DNA of 64,000 nucleotides from Streptomyces sp. YS415 (GCF_023544665.1 NZ_JAMJFL010000010.1:62001-126000), one strand, 5' to 3'. Positions 18,108 to 27,287 are shown, counted from the stretch's first letter. Notes: generated by a model not told the origin, from the sequence alone. Numbers and translations: made by a program.

Positions 18108-18599
18108 TCACCCGGATTGAGCCGAGGGCGAAGGCGGCAGCAGCGGGCCGCAGTCCCACTGCTGGAAGATCAGCCGGGTCTCCACGCGCGCCACTTCCCG
18201 CTGCGAGGTGAACTCGTCCAGCACCAGCCGCTGGAGATCGGTCATGTCCGCCACCGCGACATGGACCAGATAGTCGTCGGGACCGGTGAGGTGGTAGACG
18301 GTCCGCGACTCCGGCAGGGCGCGGATCCGGTCCACGAACGGCCCCACCAGCTCCCGCCGGTGCGGCCGGACCTGCACCGACAGCAGGGCTTCGAGCCCAC
18401 GCCCGAGCTTCGCCGGGTCCAGCCGCAGTTGGTGGCCGAGAATCACCCCGGCCCGCCGCAGCCGGGTCACCCGGTCAAGACACGTCGACGGTGCGACCCC
18501 GACCTGCGCGGCGAGGTCCCGGTACGTCGTCCGGGCGTCGTTCTGCAACAGCCGCAGCAGGTGAAGGTCCACCGGATCCAGTACGACAGATTCGGCCAC
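18108..18599 (-). CDS. Lrp/AsnC family regulator beside a Cys/Met-metabolism enzyme
   Basis: 163 residues. HTH (DLHLLRLLQNDARTTYRDLA, then APSTCLDRVTRLRRAGVI) followed by a RAM domain (TVYHLTGPDDYLVHVAV). GTG 18599 is chosen because homology begins a few residues later; the very long upstream open frame is a shadow of the gene on the other strand. Divergent from a methionine gamma-lyase-like gene, the same arrangement as mdeR-mdeA in pseudomonads, where the Lrp-type protein activates the lyase. Confidence 0.88.
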   Translation of the reverse strand: MAESVVLDPVDLHLLRLLQNDARTTYRDLAAQVGVAPSTCLDRVTRLRRAGVILGHQLRLDPAKLGRGLEALLSVQVRPHRRELVGPFVDRIRALPESRTVYHLTGPDDYLVHVAVADMTDLQRLVLDEFTSQREVARVETRLIFQQWDCGPLLPPSPSAQSG

Positions 18600-18659
18600 C
18601 GGCCGAACGTAGCACGGCGTTCGATTCCGGTGACCCGGTCGGCGTTCACTCTTCCGCCC

Positions 18660-19862
18660 ATGGAGATCCCTGTGCGCTCGAGAGCTCTGGCCACCGAAGC
18701 CGTGCACGCCGGCCGCGACGACCTCGCCGGTCTGGGCCTGCACGCCCCGCCGATCGACCTGTCCACGACCTACCCCTCCTACGACAGCCGCGGCGAGGCC
18801 GCCCGCATCGACGCGTTCGCCGAGACCGGCGCCGACCCGGACGGACCGCCCGTCTACGGGCGCCTCGGCAATCCGACCGTGGCCCGCTTCGAGACCGCGC
18901 TGGCCCGCCTGGAGGGCACCGACTCCGCGGTGGCGTTCGCCAGCGGCATGGCCGCGCTGAGCGCGGTGCTGCTGGTACGGGCCTCGATGGGCCTGCGCCA
19001 TGTCGTCGCCGTACGCCCGCTGTACGGATGCAGCGACCACCTGCTGACCGCCGGTCTGCTCGGCTCGGAGGTGACCTGGACGGACCCGGCCGGCATCGCG
19101 GACGCCCTGCGCCCCGACACCGGCCTGGTGATGGTGGAGTCCCCGGCCAACCCGACGCTCGCCGAGGTCGACCTGCGTGCCGTCGCCCACGCCTGCGGTT
19201 CGGTCCCGCTGCTCGCGGACAACACCTTCGCCACCCCGGTGCTCCAGCGCCCCGTCGAGCAGGGGGCGCGCCTGGTGCTGCACAGCGCGACCAAGTACCT
19301 CGGCGGACACGGTGACGTGATGGCGGGCGTGGTGGCCTGCGACGAGGAACTGGCCGGACGTCTGCGGCAGATCCGGTTCGCCACCGGCGGGGTCCTGCAC
19401 CCGCTCGCCGGCTACCTCCTGCTGCGTGGCCTGTCCACGCTCCCGGTGCGGGTCCGCGCGGCCTCCGCGACCGCGGCCGAACTGGCCGGCCGCCTCGCCG
19501 CCGACCCCCGGGTGACCCGGGTCCACTACCCGCGCATCGGCGGCGCGATGGTCGCCTTCGAGGTGGCCGGAGACCCCCACGAGGTCATCGCCGCGGTCCG
19601 CCTGATCACCCCGGCGGTCAGCCTCGGCAGCGTGGACACCCTCATCCAGCACCCGGCGTCCATCAGCCACCGCATCGTGAACGAGGGCGACCGACGGAAC
19701 GCCGGGGTGAGCGAGAGCCTGCTGCGCATGTCGGTGGGCCTGGAGGACGTAGAGGATCTCTGGGCAGATCTGGACAACGCCCTGGGCGGAACGCGCCCCG
19801 ACAGGGGCGCGGGGAACCGCGCGACCAGCCGCAACGAACGCGCGGTGGCGGGCCGGCCCTAG
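18660..19862 (+). CDS. PLP-dependent trans-sulfuration family lyase (methionine gamma-lyase/cystathionine lyase-like)
   Basis: 400 residues, fold-type I. PVYGRLGNPTVARFETALA, AVAFASGMAALSAVLL, NTFATPVLQRP and LHSATKYLGGHGDV (PLP lysine) are all present, and TLIQHPASISHRIV is the substrate loop. Distinction between methionine gamma-lyase, cystathionine gamma-lyase and related enzymes is not possible from motifs alone, but the divergent Lrp gene favours catabolism of methionine or cysteine. The last 26 residues (from GGTRPDRG) are encoded by a Streptomyces interspersed repeat that the gene has run into. Its stop overlaps the convergent GNAT gene stop by 3-4 bp. Confidence 0.9.
   Translation: MEIPVRSRALATEAVHAGRDDLAGLGLHAPPIDLSTTYPSYDSRGEAARIDAFAETGADPDGPPVYGRLGNPTVARFETALARLEGTDSAVAFASGMAALSAVLLVRASMGLRHVVAVRPLYGCSDHLLTAGLLGSEVTWTDPAGIADALRPDTGLVMVESPANPTLAEVDLRAVAHACGSVPLLADNTFATPVLQRPVEQGARLVLHSATKYLGGHGDVMAGVVACDEELAGRLRQIRFATGGVLHPLAGYLLLRGLSTLPVRVRAASATAAELAGRLAADPRVTRVHYPRIGGAMVAFEVAGDPHEVIAAVRLITPAVSLGSVDTLIQHPASISHRIVNEGDRRNAGVSESLLRMSVGLEDVEDLWADLDNALGGTRPDRGAGNRATSRNERAVAGRP
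19804..19825. repeat. Streptomyces short interspersed repeat, second copy
   Basis: GGGGCGCGGGGAACCGCGCG matches the element at 1780-1800 with one C/T difference. Here it lies inside the 3' end of the PLP-enzyme gene and adds a basic, non-homologous tail. Confidence 0.6.
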
Positions 19863-21277
19863 CCCTTGCGGCGCGCCGACTCTTCCAGTCCCACCTGCGC
19901 CTGGGAGGCGAGCCTGGCCGTGATCACCAGCGTGCCCTCCTCGATCTGGTAGTCGAGCGGCAGCCCGAGCCCCCGCATCGCCGCCACCATCCCGGTGTTG
20001 GACGACTGGGTCACCGCGTACACACTCTCGCACCCGGCCTCCACGGCCATCCCCACCAGCCTGCGCAGCAACTCCGCCCCGATCCCGCGCCGCTGCCACG
20101 CGTCCTCGACGAGCAGCGCGACCTCGGTCTCGTCCCCGTCCCACAGGAGGTGACCGAGCCCCACGATCCGCCCGGACGCCGTCTGCACGGCGAGCGTCCG
20201 CCCGAACCGCGGACTGAGGAGGTGGTTCAGGTACCGGTCGGCGTCACCCACGGGCCCGTGGTACCGCATGGCCAGCGTCCGCGAGGAGCACCGCTCGTGC
20301 ATGGCCTTCGCGGCCTCCACATCGCCGGTGTCGGCCCGCCGCACGGTGATGTCACTGCCCTCCGGCAGCGTCAGCACGTCCTGGCTGCCCGGCACCCGGG
20401 GACCGAGCCGGGCGTCCAGCTCCACCAGGGCCCTCGCCCGGGCGAACTCGGTGGGCGTGAACGGCAGATACGGCCGCTCCACGGTGATCACTCCGCCCTC
20501 GGGGGCCCGCAGCCGCAGCACGGTGTCCTCCAGGACGCCCTCCACGGGAACGCCCTCCGGCGCCCGTCCGGCGACCGGCGCGCCGGGCAGCTGGCGGATG
20601 GTGCAGCGGCCCAGCAACTGCCGCAGGGCGAGCGGAAGTTCGGCCGCGTCCAGGGCGGTGCGGGTGGCGAGGCCCAGCACCCGGGTCGGCGCGTCCACCA
20701 GGTCGTGGGCGTCGGCGCGCTCGGTCCAGGTGCTGGTGCCGCCCGCCCGGGAGACGGCCCGGGTGATCTCGGCGACCGCGAGGTCACCGGGGGCGCGCAG
20801 CAGGAACTCGTCCACCGTGCCGTCGCCCAGCGGATGGGTCTGCAGGCTCAGGATGTCGACCCGCAGCTCGGCGAGGGCCGCGCAGAGCACGGCCAGCGAA
20901 CCCGGCTCGTCCTTCACGGTCGTCCGCATCCGCCACAGCGTGCTCTCGCCGGGGGAGACCCCGGCCGGCTGCTGCGACGAAGGGTCCGACGGCCCGGCCT
21001 GCCGCTCAGCGGCGGGCCGGGCGCCGGTATCGTCCGTCGGCGGTGCGTGGCCGTGGCGGCGTGACCACCATGTGTGGAACGCGGCCGTGGCGATCAGCAG
21101 GACCGCCGACACCAGCAGCAGCTCCGGTCCGTCCGGGCCGTGCCCGACCAGATTGGCCACGGCGTCCGCCACCGCGACGGCCGTGAACAGCGCGGCGAGT
21201 TCGATGACGTCCCGCCGCCAGTGGTGGACAGGACGCCCGTGCTTCGCTCGCGTCACATCAGACATGTCTCGACTCAT
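19859..21277 (-). CDS. TM-ACT-GNAT fusion protein, putative amino-acid-sensing acetyltransferase
   Basis: 472 residues. Two hydrophobic helices (ELAALFTAVAVADAVANLVG, then ELLLVSAVLLIATAAFHTWW) lie at about 26-70, then a disordered Pro/Ser stretch, an ACT-like domain (KDEPGSLAVLCAALAELRVD) near 120-190, a middle region, and a C-terminal GNAT domain (about 310-460) with the acetyl-CoA loop DAWQRRGIGAELLRRLV. ACT domains bind amino acids and GNAT domains transfer acetyl groups, so regulated protein or metabolite acetylation is the simplest reading. Start ATG 21277; ATG 21265 (MSDVTRAK) is possible. Confidence 0.85.
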   Translation of the reverse strand: MSRDMSDVTRAKHGRPVHHWRRDVIELAALFTAVAVADAVANLVGHGPDGPELLLVSAVLLIATAAFHTWWSRRHGHAPPTDDTGARPAAERQAGPSDPSSQQPAGVSPGESTLWRMRTTVKDEPGSLAVLCAALAELRVDILSLQTHPLGDGTVDEFLLRAPGDLAVAEITRAVSRAGGTSTWTERADAHDLVDAPTRVLGLATRTALDAAELPLALRQLLGRCTIRQLPGAPVAGRAPEGVPVEGVLEDTVLRLRAPEGGVITVERPYLPFTPTEFARARALVELDARLGPRVPGSQDVLTLPEGSDITVRRADTGDVEAAKAMHERCSSRTLAMRYHGPVGDADRYLNHLLSPRFGRTLAVQTASGRIVGLGHLLWDGDETEVALLVEDAWQRRGIGAELLRRLVGMAVEAGCESVYAVTQSSNTGMVAAMRGLGLPLDYQIEEGTLVITARLASQAQVGLEESARRKG

Positions 21278-21443
21278 GCAGCCACTGTGAAGGAACGGTG
21301 TTGCGTGATCACGAACCCTGTGTGACCGGGCGGTAAAGCTCGCTTCTGCACCTTTTGTCGAATCTTCTACGGTTGTGGTGCCGCCGCCGGCCGGCCTCCG
21401 TCTCCTTCCTGGTCGTCAGTCCGCGTCGACGCCGGGCCTCGGA

Positions 21444-21456
21444 CCTACGGCGTAGG
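21444..21456. terminator. Short hairpin just past the DUF6493 stop
   Basis: CCTAC-GGC-GTAGG is a perfect 5-bp hairpin 9 bp beyond the stop at 21465 (minus strand), followed by a further CCTACG copy. Weak candidate. The rest of 21278-21464 shows nothing clear. Confidence 0.3.
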
Positions 21457-21464
21457 GGCCTACG

Positions 21465-24089
21465 TCAGGCGGCCACGTCCGGGACCAGCGCACTGCGGAG
21501 CCGACGGGCCTGGGCCAGCAGACGGGAGGAGCCACGGCGTCCGGCCGTCTGCGCCAGATGCGGCACCTCGCCCCGTGCCCCGGACCGCTCGGCGCAGTCC
21601 GCCGCCACGGCCAGCAGATCCACGAGCCCGCGGGGCGGGGCGGGCGGCCGGTCACCGGTGAGGCCGGCGAGCAGGGCGGGGAGCGTGTACCGGAGTATGT
21701 CCCAGACCGTGGCGTTCGCACCGGTCGCCGCCGCCGTCCGCACGGACTCCACGAGCCGTGCCGGCTTGACCGCCCCCCGGTGCACCAGCTCCCCGAGGTC
21801 CGCGCCCAGCCGCTCCGTGTCGAGTTGTTCTCGCGCGGCCAGCACCAGCAGGGCGTCCACGGCGGCGAGCCGGTCCTCCTCGTGCCGCGCGCCGAGCGCG
21901 TACGCGATGCCCAGGTGCAGGGCGGGGCCTGCCGCGCCGTCCGACTCGGCGAGCCGGGGGAGTACCCCGGCGGCTCCCCGGGTGTCGTCCACGGCCAGCG
22001 AGGAGAAGTCCCGCAGCAGCCGGAGAGCCACGAGTCCGCGGTGTTGGGGCAGCAGGGCCGTCCAGTGCGGGTGCAGGTCGGCGTCCCAGTGGTAGCAGCG
22101 CCAGCGCTCGCTGTAGACGGTCACCGGTCGGCCCAGGGGGTGGAAGTCCGGCGGGAAATCCTCCTGCAGCTCCGGGAGTTCGCCGGACTCCAGCAGGACC
22201 CGGGGACCGGCGGTGCGCCGTCGCACCGGTGGCAGGGCCGGCCCGTCGGCGGTGAGCCACCGGGCCAGGCGCGTGCCCTCCGGGGTGCCCAGCTCAGCCG
22301 CCCGTGCCGCGGCCGCCCCGGCCGCCGTGCGGTCCTGGTGCCGGACCCGCAGCAGTGCCTGCGCGAAGTCGGCGGGCGCCACCCGGGTGCCGAGCTCGCG
22401 GTAGGCGTCGAGCCGGGCGACCAGCTCGTCCGGCTCGAGGATGCCGGTACTCCAGGTGGGGGTGGAGAGCAGGAAGGGCGGGGGATCGGCGTGGACCAGG
22501 TCCGCGATCTCCCATATCCGGGCGTTGAAGGCCCGGCCGAGCGGGCTGTGCACACACCCCGCCCCGGACAACGGGTCCTGCAGCGGTGTACCGAAGCCCT
22601 CACCCGGCGTCCTGTGCAGCAGGGCCGCGAGAACGAGCTCCAGATGGCGGTCGCCGAGGAAGCCGCTCGCATGGACGGTGCCGGTGCCGAACCAGCTCAG
22701 CCGGCTCACCACCGGCCGGAGGGCTTCGCGCAGGGTGCCCGGATCCCGGTGGGCGTGGCGCACCAGGCCGTCGAGGGTGCGCTCGAAGGCGACCACGTCA
22801 TCCGCGGTGCCCGCCAGCAACGCCCCGACCTCTTCCGCGAGTTCGGCCGCCGACTCCGGAGCGGGCGCCAGCCGCAGCGGCACCGGTACCGGCGGCAGCA
22901 CCTCCTCGTACCCCTGCGTGGTGACAGGGACCCGGCCCAGGGCCTCGGCCACCCGGGCACGCAGAAGGGGAGGCGCCTGCTCGGCCCCGGCGACGAGTAC
23001 CTCCCGCACGCCCGGGTCGCCGATCCTCGGCGCGTGCCGCTCCACCAGCTTCACCGCCCGCTCCCGCACCTCGGAGTCCGGGTGCCCGAGGGCCTGTGCC
23101 AGGGCGGGCAGCAACGCGTCGACCCCGGAGGCGTCCTGGGCGAGGACCTTGCCCAGCAGCACGAGCTGGGCCCGCAGCAGCTTCTTCTCGGTGCGGAACA
23201 GCACCGCCTGGGACATCTCCGCCAGTCGCCGGGGAGGGAGTTCGCCGTCCAGGGCGAGCCCGGCCAGCAGCGACTGGGCGTGCCCGGCGACGGGTGAGGC
23301 GGCGTCCGCGGCGAGCGCCGTCCAGTCGGCCACCCGCTCCCGCTCCTCCTCACGGGTCGGGGCCAGCGCCTGCAGCAGCTGGAGGAACACCCGCACGTCC
23401 GACGCCCGGCCGCCCCGGAGCAGGCGGGCCACACAGCCGTCCAGCATCGGCTTGCGGTCCAGGGTGCCGTCCTCGGTGAGGCGGGCCAGGGACGCGGGCC
23501 AGCTGTTGGCTCCCTCCCCGGCGATCCAGCCGAGCACCGAACCGATGTCGTCGACCTCGAAGAGCGCGGCCACGAGTTCCGCGAGCTGCGGCTCCTGGCG
23601 GAGCCGGTCGGCGAGGGAGCCCGAGCGCGCCCAGGAGCTGCCGATGTGCCGCAGCCAGCCCTGGAGGTAGGCGTCGGTGGTGGGCACCGGGCAGGCGGAG
23701 AGCCGTACCAGGCCCGTCATCAGGTCGAAGGGGATCCGGGCGCTGACCGGACGCCGGGCGAGCCGGTGGGCGACATCGGCGATCCAGGCGAGGTCCCGGT
23801 CGGCCAGCGCGTCGACCAGCCGGGCCGGTGAGGCGGACGCCCAGGTGAAGTCGGTGGCCGCCAACCAGTTCGCCACAGCCGCGGCCCCGGTCTGGCAGGC
23901 GGCGCCGGCCAGATGCAGGGCAGGCAGGATCCGCTGCCCCCGCTCGCTCCAGAGGTTCGGACGCAGCTCCTTGCGCAGCGCCTTCAACTCCGGGAAACAA
24001 GCCCGCCGTTCGGCGTCCGTCATCCCGTCCAGCAGGTCCGCCACCTCGGCGATCCGTCCCGCCCGCACCGCGTCCGTCAGCGCATTCAT
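21465..24089 (-). CDS. DUF6493-family protein, helical-repeat protein
   Basis: 874 residues, almost entirely helical and Leu/Ala-rich. Repeated units such as SGVDALLPALAQALGHPDSE followed by VRERAVKLVERH read like HEAT/ARM repeats, which usually serve as protein or nucleic-acid scaffolds. No catalytic motif, signal peptide or TM segment is evident. The start ATG 24089 overlaps the stop of the upstream SWIM gene (ATGA-type junction), so the two are translationally coupled and probably form a complex. Function unknown. The open frame that continues upstream to 25688 is a shadow of the SWIM gene. Confidence 0.85.
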   Translation of the reverse strand: MNALTDAVRAGRIAEVADLLDGMTDAERRACFPELKALRKELRPNLWSERGQRILPALHLAGAACQTGAAAVANWLAATDFTWASASPARLVDALADRDLAWIADVAHRLARRPVSARIPFDLMTGLVRLSACPVPTTDAYLQGWLRHIGSSWARSGSLADRLRQEPQLAELVAALFEVDDIGSVLGWIAGEGANSWPASLARLTEDGTLDRKPMLDGCVARLLRGGRASDVRVFLQLLQALAPTREEERERVADWTALAADAASPVAGHAQSLLAGLALDGELPPRRLAEMSQAVLFRTEKKLLRAQLVLLGKVLAQDASGVDALLPALAQALGHPDSEVRERAVKLVERHAPRIGDPGVREVLVAGAEQAPPLLRARVAEALGRVPVTTQGYEEVLPPVPVPLRLAPAPESAAELAEEVGALLAGTADDVVAFERTLDGLVRHAHRDPGTLREALRPVVSRLSWFGTGTVHASGFLGDRHLELVLAALLHRTPGEGFGTPLQDPLSGAGCVHSPLGRAFNARIWEIADLVHADPPPFLLSTPTWSTGILEPDELVARLDAYRELGTRVAPADFAQALLRVRHQDRTAAGAAAARAAELGTPEGTRLARWLTADGPALPPVRRRTAGPRVLLESGELPELQEDFPPDFHPLGRPVTVYSERWRCYHWDADLHPHWTALLPQHRGLVALRLLRDFSSLAVDDTRGAAGVLPRLAESDGAAGPALHLGIAYALGARHEEDRLAAVDALLVLAAREQLDTERLGADLGELVHRGAVKPARLVESVRTAAATGANATVWDILRYTLPALLAGLTGDRPPAPPRGLVDLLAVAADCAERSGARGEVPHLAQTAGRRGSSRLLAQARRLRSALVPDVAA

Positions 24090-25498
24090 CGCACACCCCC
24101 GTCGACCCGTGCCATTGCCGTCCCCCGCCCGGCCGCGGCGCCGCGCCGCACCATCCGTACCGCCAGGGCGTGCTTGCAGGGCCCGCGCCCGCCCCGGTAC
24201 TTCCCCCACCACAGGCAGGTGCAGCTCAGCACCCCCGCCTCGTCCCGCACCCGGTGCACATGGCCGTCCTGCGCGGTGACCGTGCCGAGCGCGCCGTCCA
24301 GGGCGACCGCGCCCGCCGCCACCAGGTCCCGGGCGGAGCGCAGCCGGGGATTGTGCCGCTCCACGCGCGCGGAGTCGTACGGCAGTTCCCGGTGGAAGTG
24401 CGCCGCCTCCGCGGTGTCGTAGCCCACCCGGCCCGAGGTGCCGAGGCGGACCAGGGCCGCTCGCACCCGCTCCGGGACGAGCCCCGAGGCGGCGGCGAGG
24501 TCGGTGACGTCGATGCGCGGCTCCCAGGCGAGGAGCACCGAGATCAGCTCCGCGTCCCCGGCGGCCTCCTCGGTGGCGAGCGCGTCGAGGACGCCGCCCT
24601 CGCCGGAGAAGCCGCGGGAGGCGTCGGGCGACAGGGTGAGGGTGAGCCGCATCCCCGGGAGCACCATCTCCCAGGCGCTCGCGGTCGCCGCCGAGCCCGC
24701 GCCGACCGCGGGGCCGTACACCCGCAGGGTGGTGGCGTGCCGGAGCACCCGCTGGAGCGCGCTCAGCCGCTCCGGGCCCGGCAGGCAGACCGCGCCGGGC
24801 ACCGCGCGGGTGGTCGGGCGCAGTCCGCGGCCCGCCGGGACCACCCAGCGCGGGCCTCCCGCCGCGCCGCGCGGTCCGGCCTTCGGCAGCGCGCGCAGGA
24901 ACCGCACCGCCTCGGCGGCGGGCAGCTCGGCGCGCAGGTCGAAATCGGCGGCGATCACCTGGGACTCCGCGAAGCCGCGCAGCCAGCGGTCGGGGAGCGG
25001 AACCTTCTTCTCCACCACCGGTCCGTCCAGCGTGGTCACCGTCAGGTCGTCGGGGCCGACGCGCAGGTGCAGCGGATCGTCCGTGCCGATCCTCGACAGC
25101 GCCTCGCGCAGCGGGTTGTTGACGTCCACGTTCGTCGTGCCGTGGCCCACCTCGCCGCCGTCCAGGCCCGCGGTCAGCACGTCGAGCCGGGCGTACACCC
25201 CGCCGCAGCCGGAGAACGACTCGAACCGCAGCCGGTCGCCGTTGCCGGTCACCACCGGATCCAGCGAGGCGCGCACCTGGCGCTGGTAGTAGCGCGCGGC
25301 CGCCACGTCGGCCACCGCCAGCAGCCCGGCGGAGGCCGCCTGAGGCGCCGTCAGAAAGCCGGTGAAGAAGCGCGGATGGTCGGTGGTGCCGGTGGGCGTC
25401 GCGCCCCGGGAGGTCTCCAGGCCCAGGCGCCGGCCGTCCGCGCCGGAGTCCAGCACGGAGGGTCGGCGATAGGCCACCGCGTGCAGTGATCGCGTCAT
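24086..25498 (-). CDS. SWIM zinc-finger protein paired with DUF6493
   Basis: 470 residues. A C-terminal SWIM motif CTCLWWGKYRGG...GPCKHALAV (CxCx(n)CxH) lies at about 432-455; SWIM fingers bind DNA or protein. The larger N-terminal part (residues 1-400) contains AWEMVLPGMRLTLTLSPDAS and a winged-helix-like region before the finger (AWEPRIDVTDLAAASGLVPE, then RVRAALVRLGTSGRVGYDT). ATG 25498 (MTRSLHAVAYRR) is preferred over 25546. It is the first gene of a two-gene operon with the helical DUF6493 protein; similar SWIM partners elsewhere are found with MoxR/VWA proteins, which are absent here. Confidence 0.85.
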   Translation of the reverse strand: MTRSLHAVAYRRPSVLDSGADGRRLGLETSRGATPTGTTDHPRFFTGFLTAPQAASAGLLAVADVAAARYYQRQVRASLDPVVTGNGDRLRFESFSGCGGVYARLDVLTAGLDGGEVGHGTTNVDVNNPLREALSRIGTDDPLHLRVGPDDLTVTTLDGPVVEKKVPLPDRWLRGFAESQVIAADFDLRAELPAAEAVRFLRALPKAGPRGAAGGPRWVVPAGRGLRPTTRAVPGAVCLPGPERLSALQRVLRHATTLRVYGPAVGAGSAATASAWEMVLPGMRLTLTLSPDASRGFSGEGGVLDALATEEAAGDAELISVLLAWEPRIDVTDLAAASGLVPERVRAALVRLGTSGRVGYDTAEAAHFHRELPYDSARVERHNPRLRSARDLVAAGAVALDGALGTVTAQDGHVHRVRDEAGVLSCTCLWWGKYRGGRGPCKHALAVRMVRRGAAAGRGTAMARVDGGVR

Positions 25499-25626
25499 GG
25501 GGAAACCGTAGAAGCCACCACTGACAATCGGCTCCGACCTGCGCATACGCGCTCAGCGAGGCCGATTCGACGTGCCGCGCGCCGGGGGATGACGTCGGCG
25601 CGCGACACGGGTGAAGGGTACGTCGG

Positions 25627-27201
25627 CTACTGGCCGACCCGCCCCGGCTGGAGCACCTTGGTGAACAGCACGGTGCCGTCCTGCTCACGCAGCCGTACCG
25701 TCAGCTCGCCGCTGTCACCGTCGATGTCGACCTCGCCGAAGAACTGGTAGCCCTCGGCGGGGGAGACGTTGGCGACCGCCGGGGCCTTGAGGAAGACCCG
25801 CTCCGGCCCGAAGGTGCCGTCGAGCGCGTTGGCGGGGAAGGAGCCGGCGTTCAGCGGGCCCGAGACGAACTCCCAGAACGGTGCGAAGTCGGTGAACGCG
25901 GCCCGCGAGGGCTGGTAGTGCTGGGCCGAGGTGTAGTGGACGTCGGCGGTCAGCCAGACCGTGCCGGTGATCCGCCGGTGCTTGATGAACCGCAGCAGTT
26001 CGGCGATCTGCAGCTCCCGGCCGAGCGGGGCGCCCGGGTCGCCCTGCGCGACCGCCTCGATGTTCGGCTTCCCGTCGCCGGTGTCCGGGACCACCAGGCC
26101 GATCGGCATGTCGGAGGCGATGACCTTCCACACCGCCCGGGAGCGGGACAGCTCGCGCTTGAGCCACTCCAGCTGCTGCCGGCCGAGGATGCCCACCGGG
26201 TCGGTGCTCTGGTCGTCCGGCGAGTTGGCGTTGCGGTGGGTGCGCATGTCCAGCACGAACACGTCCAGCAGCGGGCCGTGGTGCTGGGTGCGGTAGACGC
26301 GGCCGTCGGGGCGGCGCAGCGTGGAGATCGGGTAGTACTCCGAGAACGCCTGCCGGGCCCGGGCTGCGAGCACGTCGACACTCTTCTCGGTGTAGCGGGC
26401 GTCGCCGAGGATCTCGCCCGGGTACCAGTTGTTGGTGACCTCGTGGTCGTCCCACTGGATGATGGAGGGGACCTGGGCGTTGAAGGCGCGCAGGTTCTCG
26501 TCGAGCAGGTTGTAGCGGAAGTTGCCGCGGAACTCCGCCAGTGTCTCGGCGACCTTCGACTTCTCCTCGGTGGTGATGTTCCGCCAGGTCCGGCCGTCGG
26601 GCAGGGTCACGGTCGGGCTGATCGGGCCGTCGGCGTAGATGTTGTCGCCGCTGCAGATGAAGAAGTCCGGGTCGAGGCCGGCCATCGTGTCGTAGATGCG
26701 GTAGCCGCCGAGGTCGGGGTTGATGCCCCAGCCTTGCCCCGCGAGGTCGCCGGACCAGACGAACCGGACACCGTCGCGCCGCCGGGTCGAGGCGGTGCGG
26801 AAGGTGCCGGTCACCGGCTCGCCGGTGCGGCGCGGGTCGTCCGGGTCGGCGAGCAGCACGCGGTAGTGGATCTGCTCGCCCGAGGGCAGCCCGCGCAGCC
26901 GGGTGGTGCCGGTGAAGTCGGTGTCCGCGCCGAGCAGGGGACCGTGCCAACGGCGCGGGTTGCGGAAGGACTCGGTGGCGGACGTCTCGACGATCATCCG
27001 GGCGGGCCGGTCGGAGCGGACCCACACCAGGCCCGAGTCCGTCGTCACGTCGCCCGTCTGCACGCCCCAGCCCGCCTCGGGCCGCCCGGACAAGGCGAAC
27101 GCGGGCGCCGTACCGAGCGCGGTGGGCAGGGACAGGGCCGCGGTGGCGGCGAGCGAGCCGCGCAGAACGCTGCGGCGGCCAGGGGCGGGACGGTGTGACA
27201 T
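25627..27201 (-). CDS. phoD: Tat-exported alkaline phosphatase/phosphodiesterase PhoD
   Basis: 524 residues. Twin-arginine signal at the N-terminus (PGRRSVLRGSLAATAALS, cleavage likely after TAPAFA). The PhoD catalytic domain follows with FVWSGDLAGQGWG, ICSGDNIYADGPI, QWDDHEVTNNWYPGE and TADVHYTSAQHYQPS, which ligate Fe/Ca. It releases phosphate from organic mono- and diesters outside the cell. ATG 27201 is used; an ATG at 27246 would place extra residues before the signal peptide. A PHO box lies about 65 bp upstream, consistent with PhoR-PhoP control under phosphate limitation. Confidence 0.94.
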   Translation of the reverse strand: MSHRPAPGRRSVLRGSLAATAALSLPTALGTAPAFALSGRPEAGWGVQTGDVTTDSGLVWVRSDRPARMIVETSATESFRNPRRWHGPLLGADTDFTGTTRLRGLPSGEQIHYRVLLADPDDPRRTGEPVTGTFRTASTRRRDGVRFVWSGDLAGQGWGINPDLGGYRIYDTMAGLDPDFFICSGDNIYADGPISPTVTLPDGRTWRNITTEEKSKVAETLAEFRGNFRYNLLDENLRAFNAQVPSIIQWDDHEVTNNWYPGEILGDARYTEKSVDVLAARARQAFSEYYPISTLRRPDGRVYRTQHHGPLLDVFVLDMRTHRNANSPDDQSTDPVGILGRQQLEWLKRELSRSRAVWKVIASDMPIGLVVPDTGDGKPNIEAVAQGDPGAPLGRELQIAELLRFIKHRRITGTVWLTADVHYTSAQHYQPSRAAFTDFAPFWEFVSGPLNAGSFPANALDGTFGPERVFLKAPAVANVSPAEGYQFFGEVDIDGDSGELTVRLREQDGTVLFTKVLQPGRVGQ

Positions 27202-27265
27202 GGATGGGCCTCCAGGACGGGATCCGGCCAGTGTGCAGTGCCACACCTACGGGGCCGCCGCAGCG

Positions 27266-27287
27266 CCCGAGCGAACCACGGGTGAAC
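27266..27287 (-). promoter_or_regulatory. PHO box (PhoP-binding direct repeats) upstream of phoD
   Basis: Reading toward phoD, two adjacent 11-nt units GTTCACCCGTG and GTTCGCTCGGG match the Streptomyces PHO-box unit (GTTCACC plus four bases). They end 65 bp before the phoD start. PhoP control of phoD is established in S. coelicolor. Confidence 0.75.

Noticed and set aside
21465..25688. A 1407-codon open frame
   Set aside because: Only its last 874 codons look like a protein; the rest is out-of-frame sequence of the SWIM gene. The real start is the ATG at 24089.
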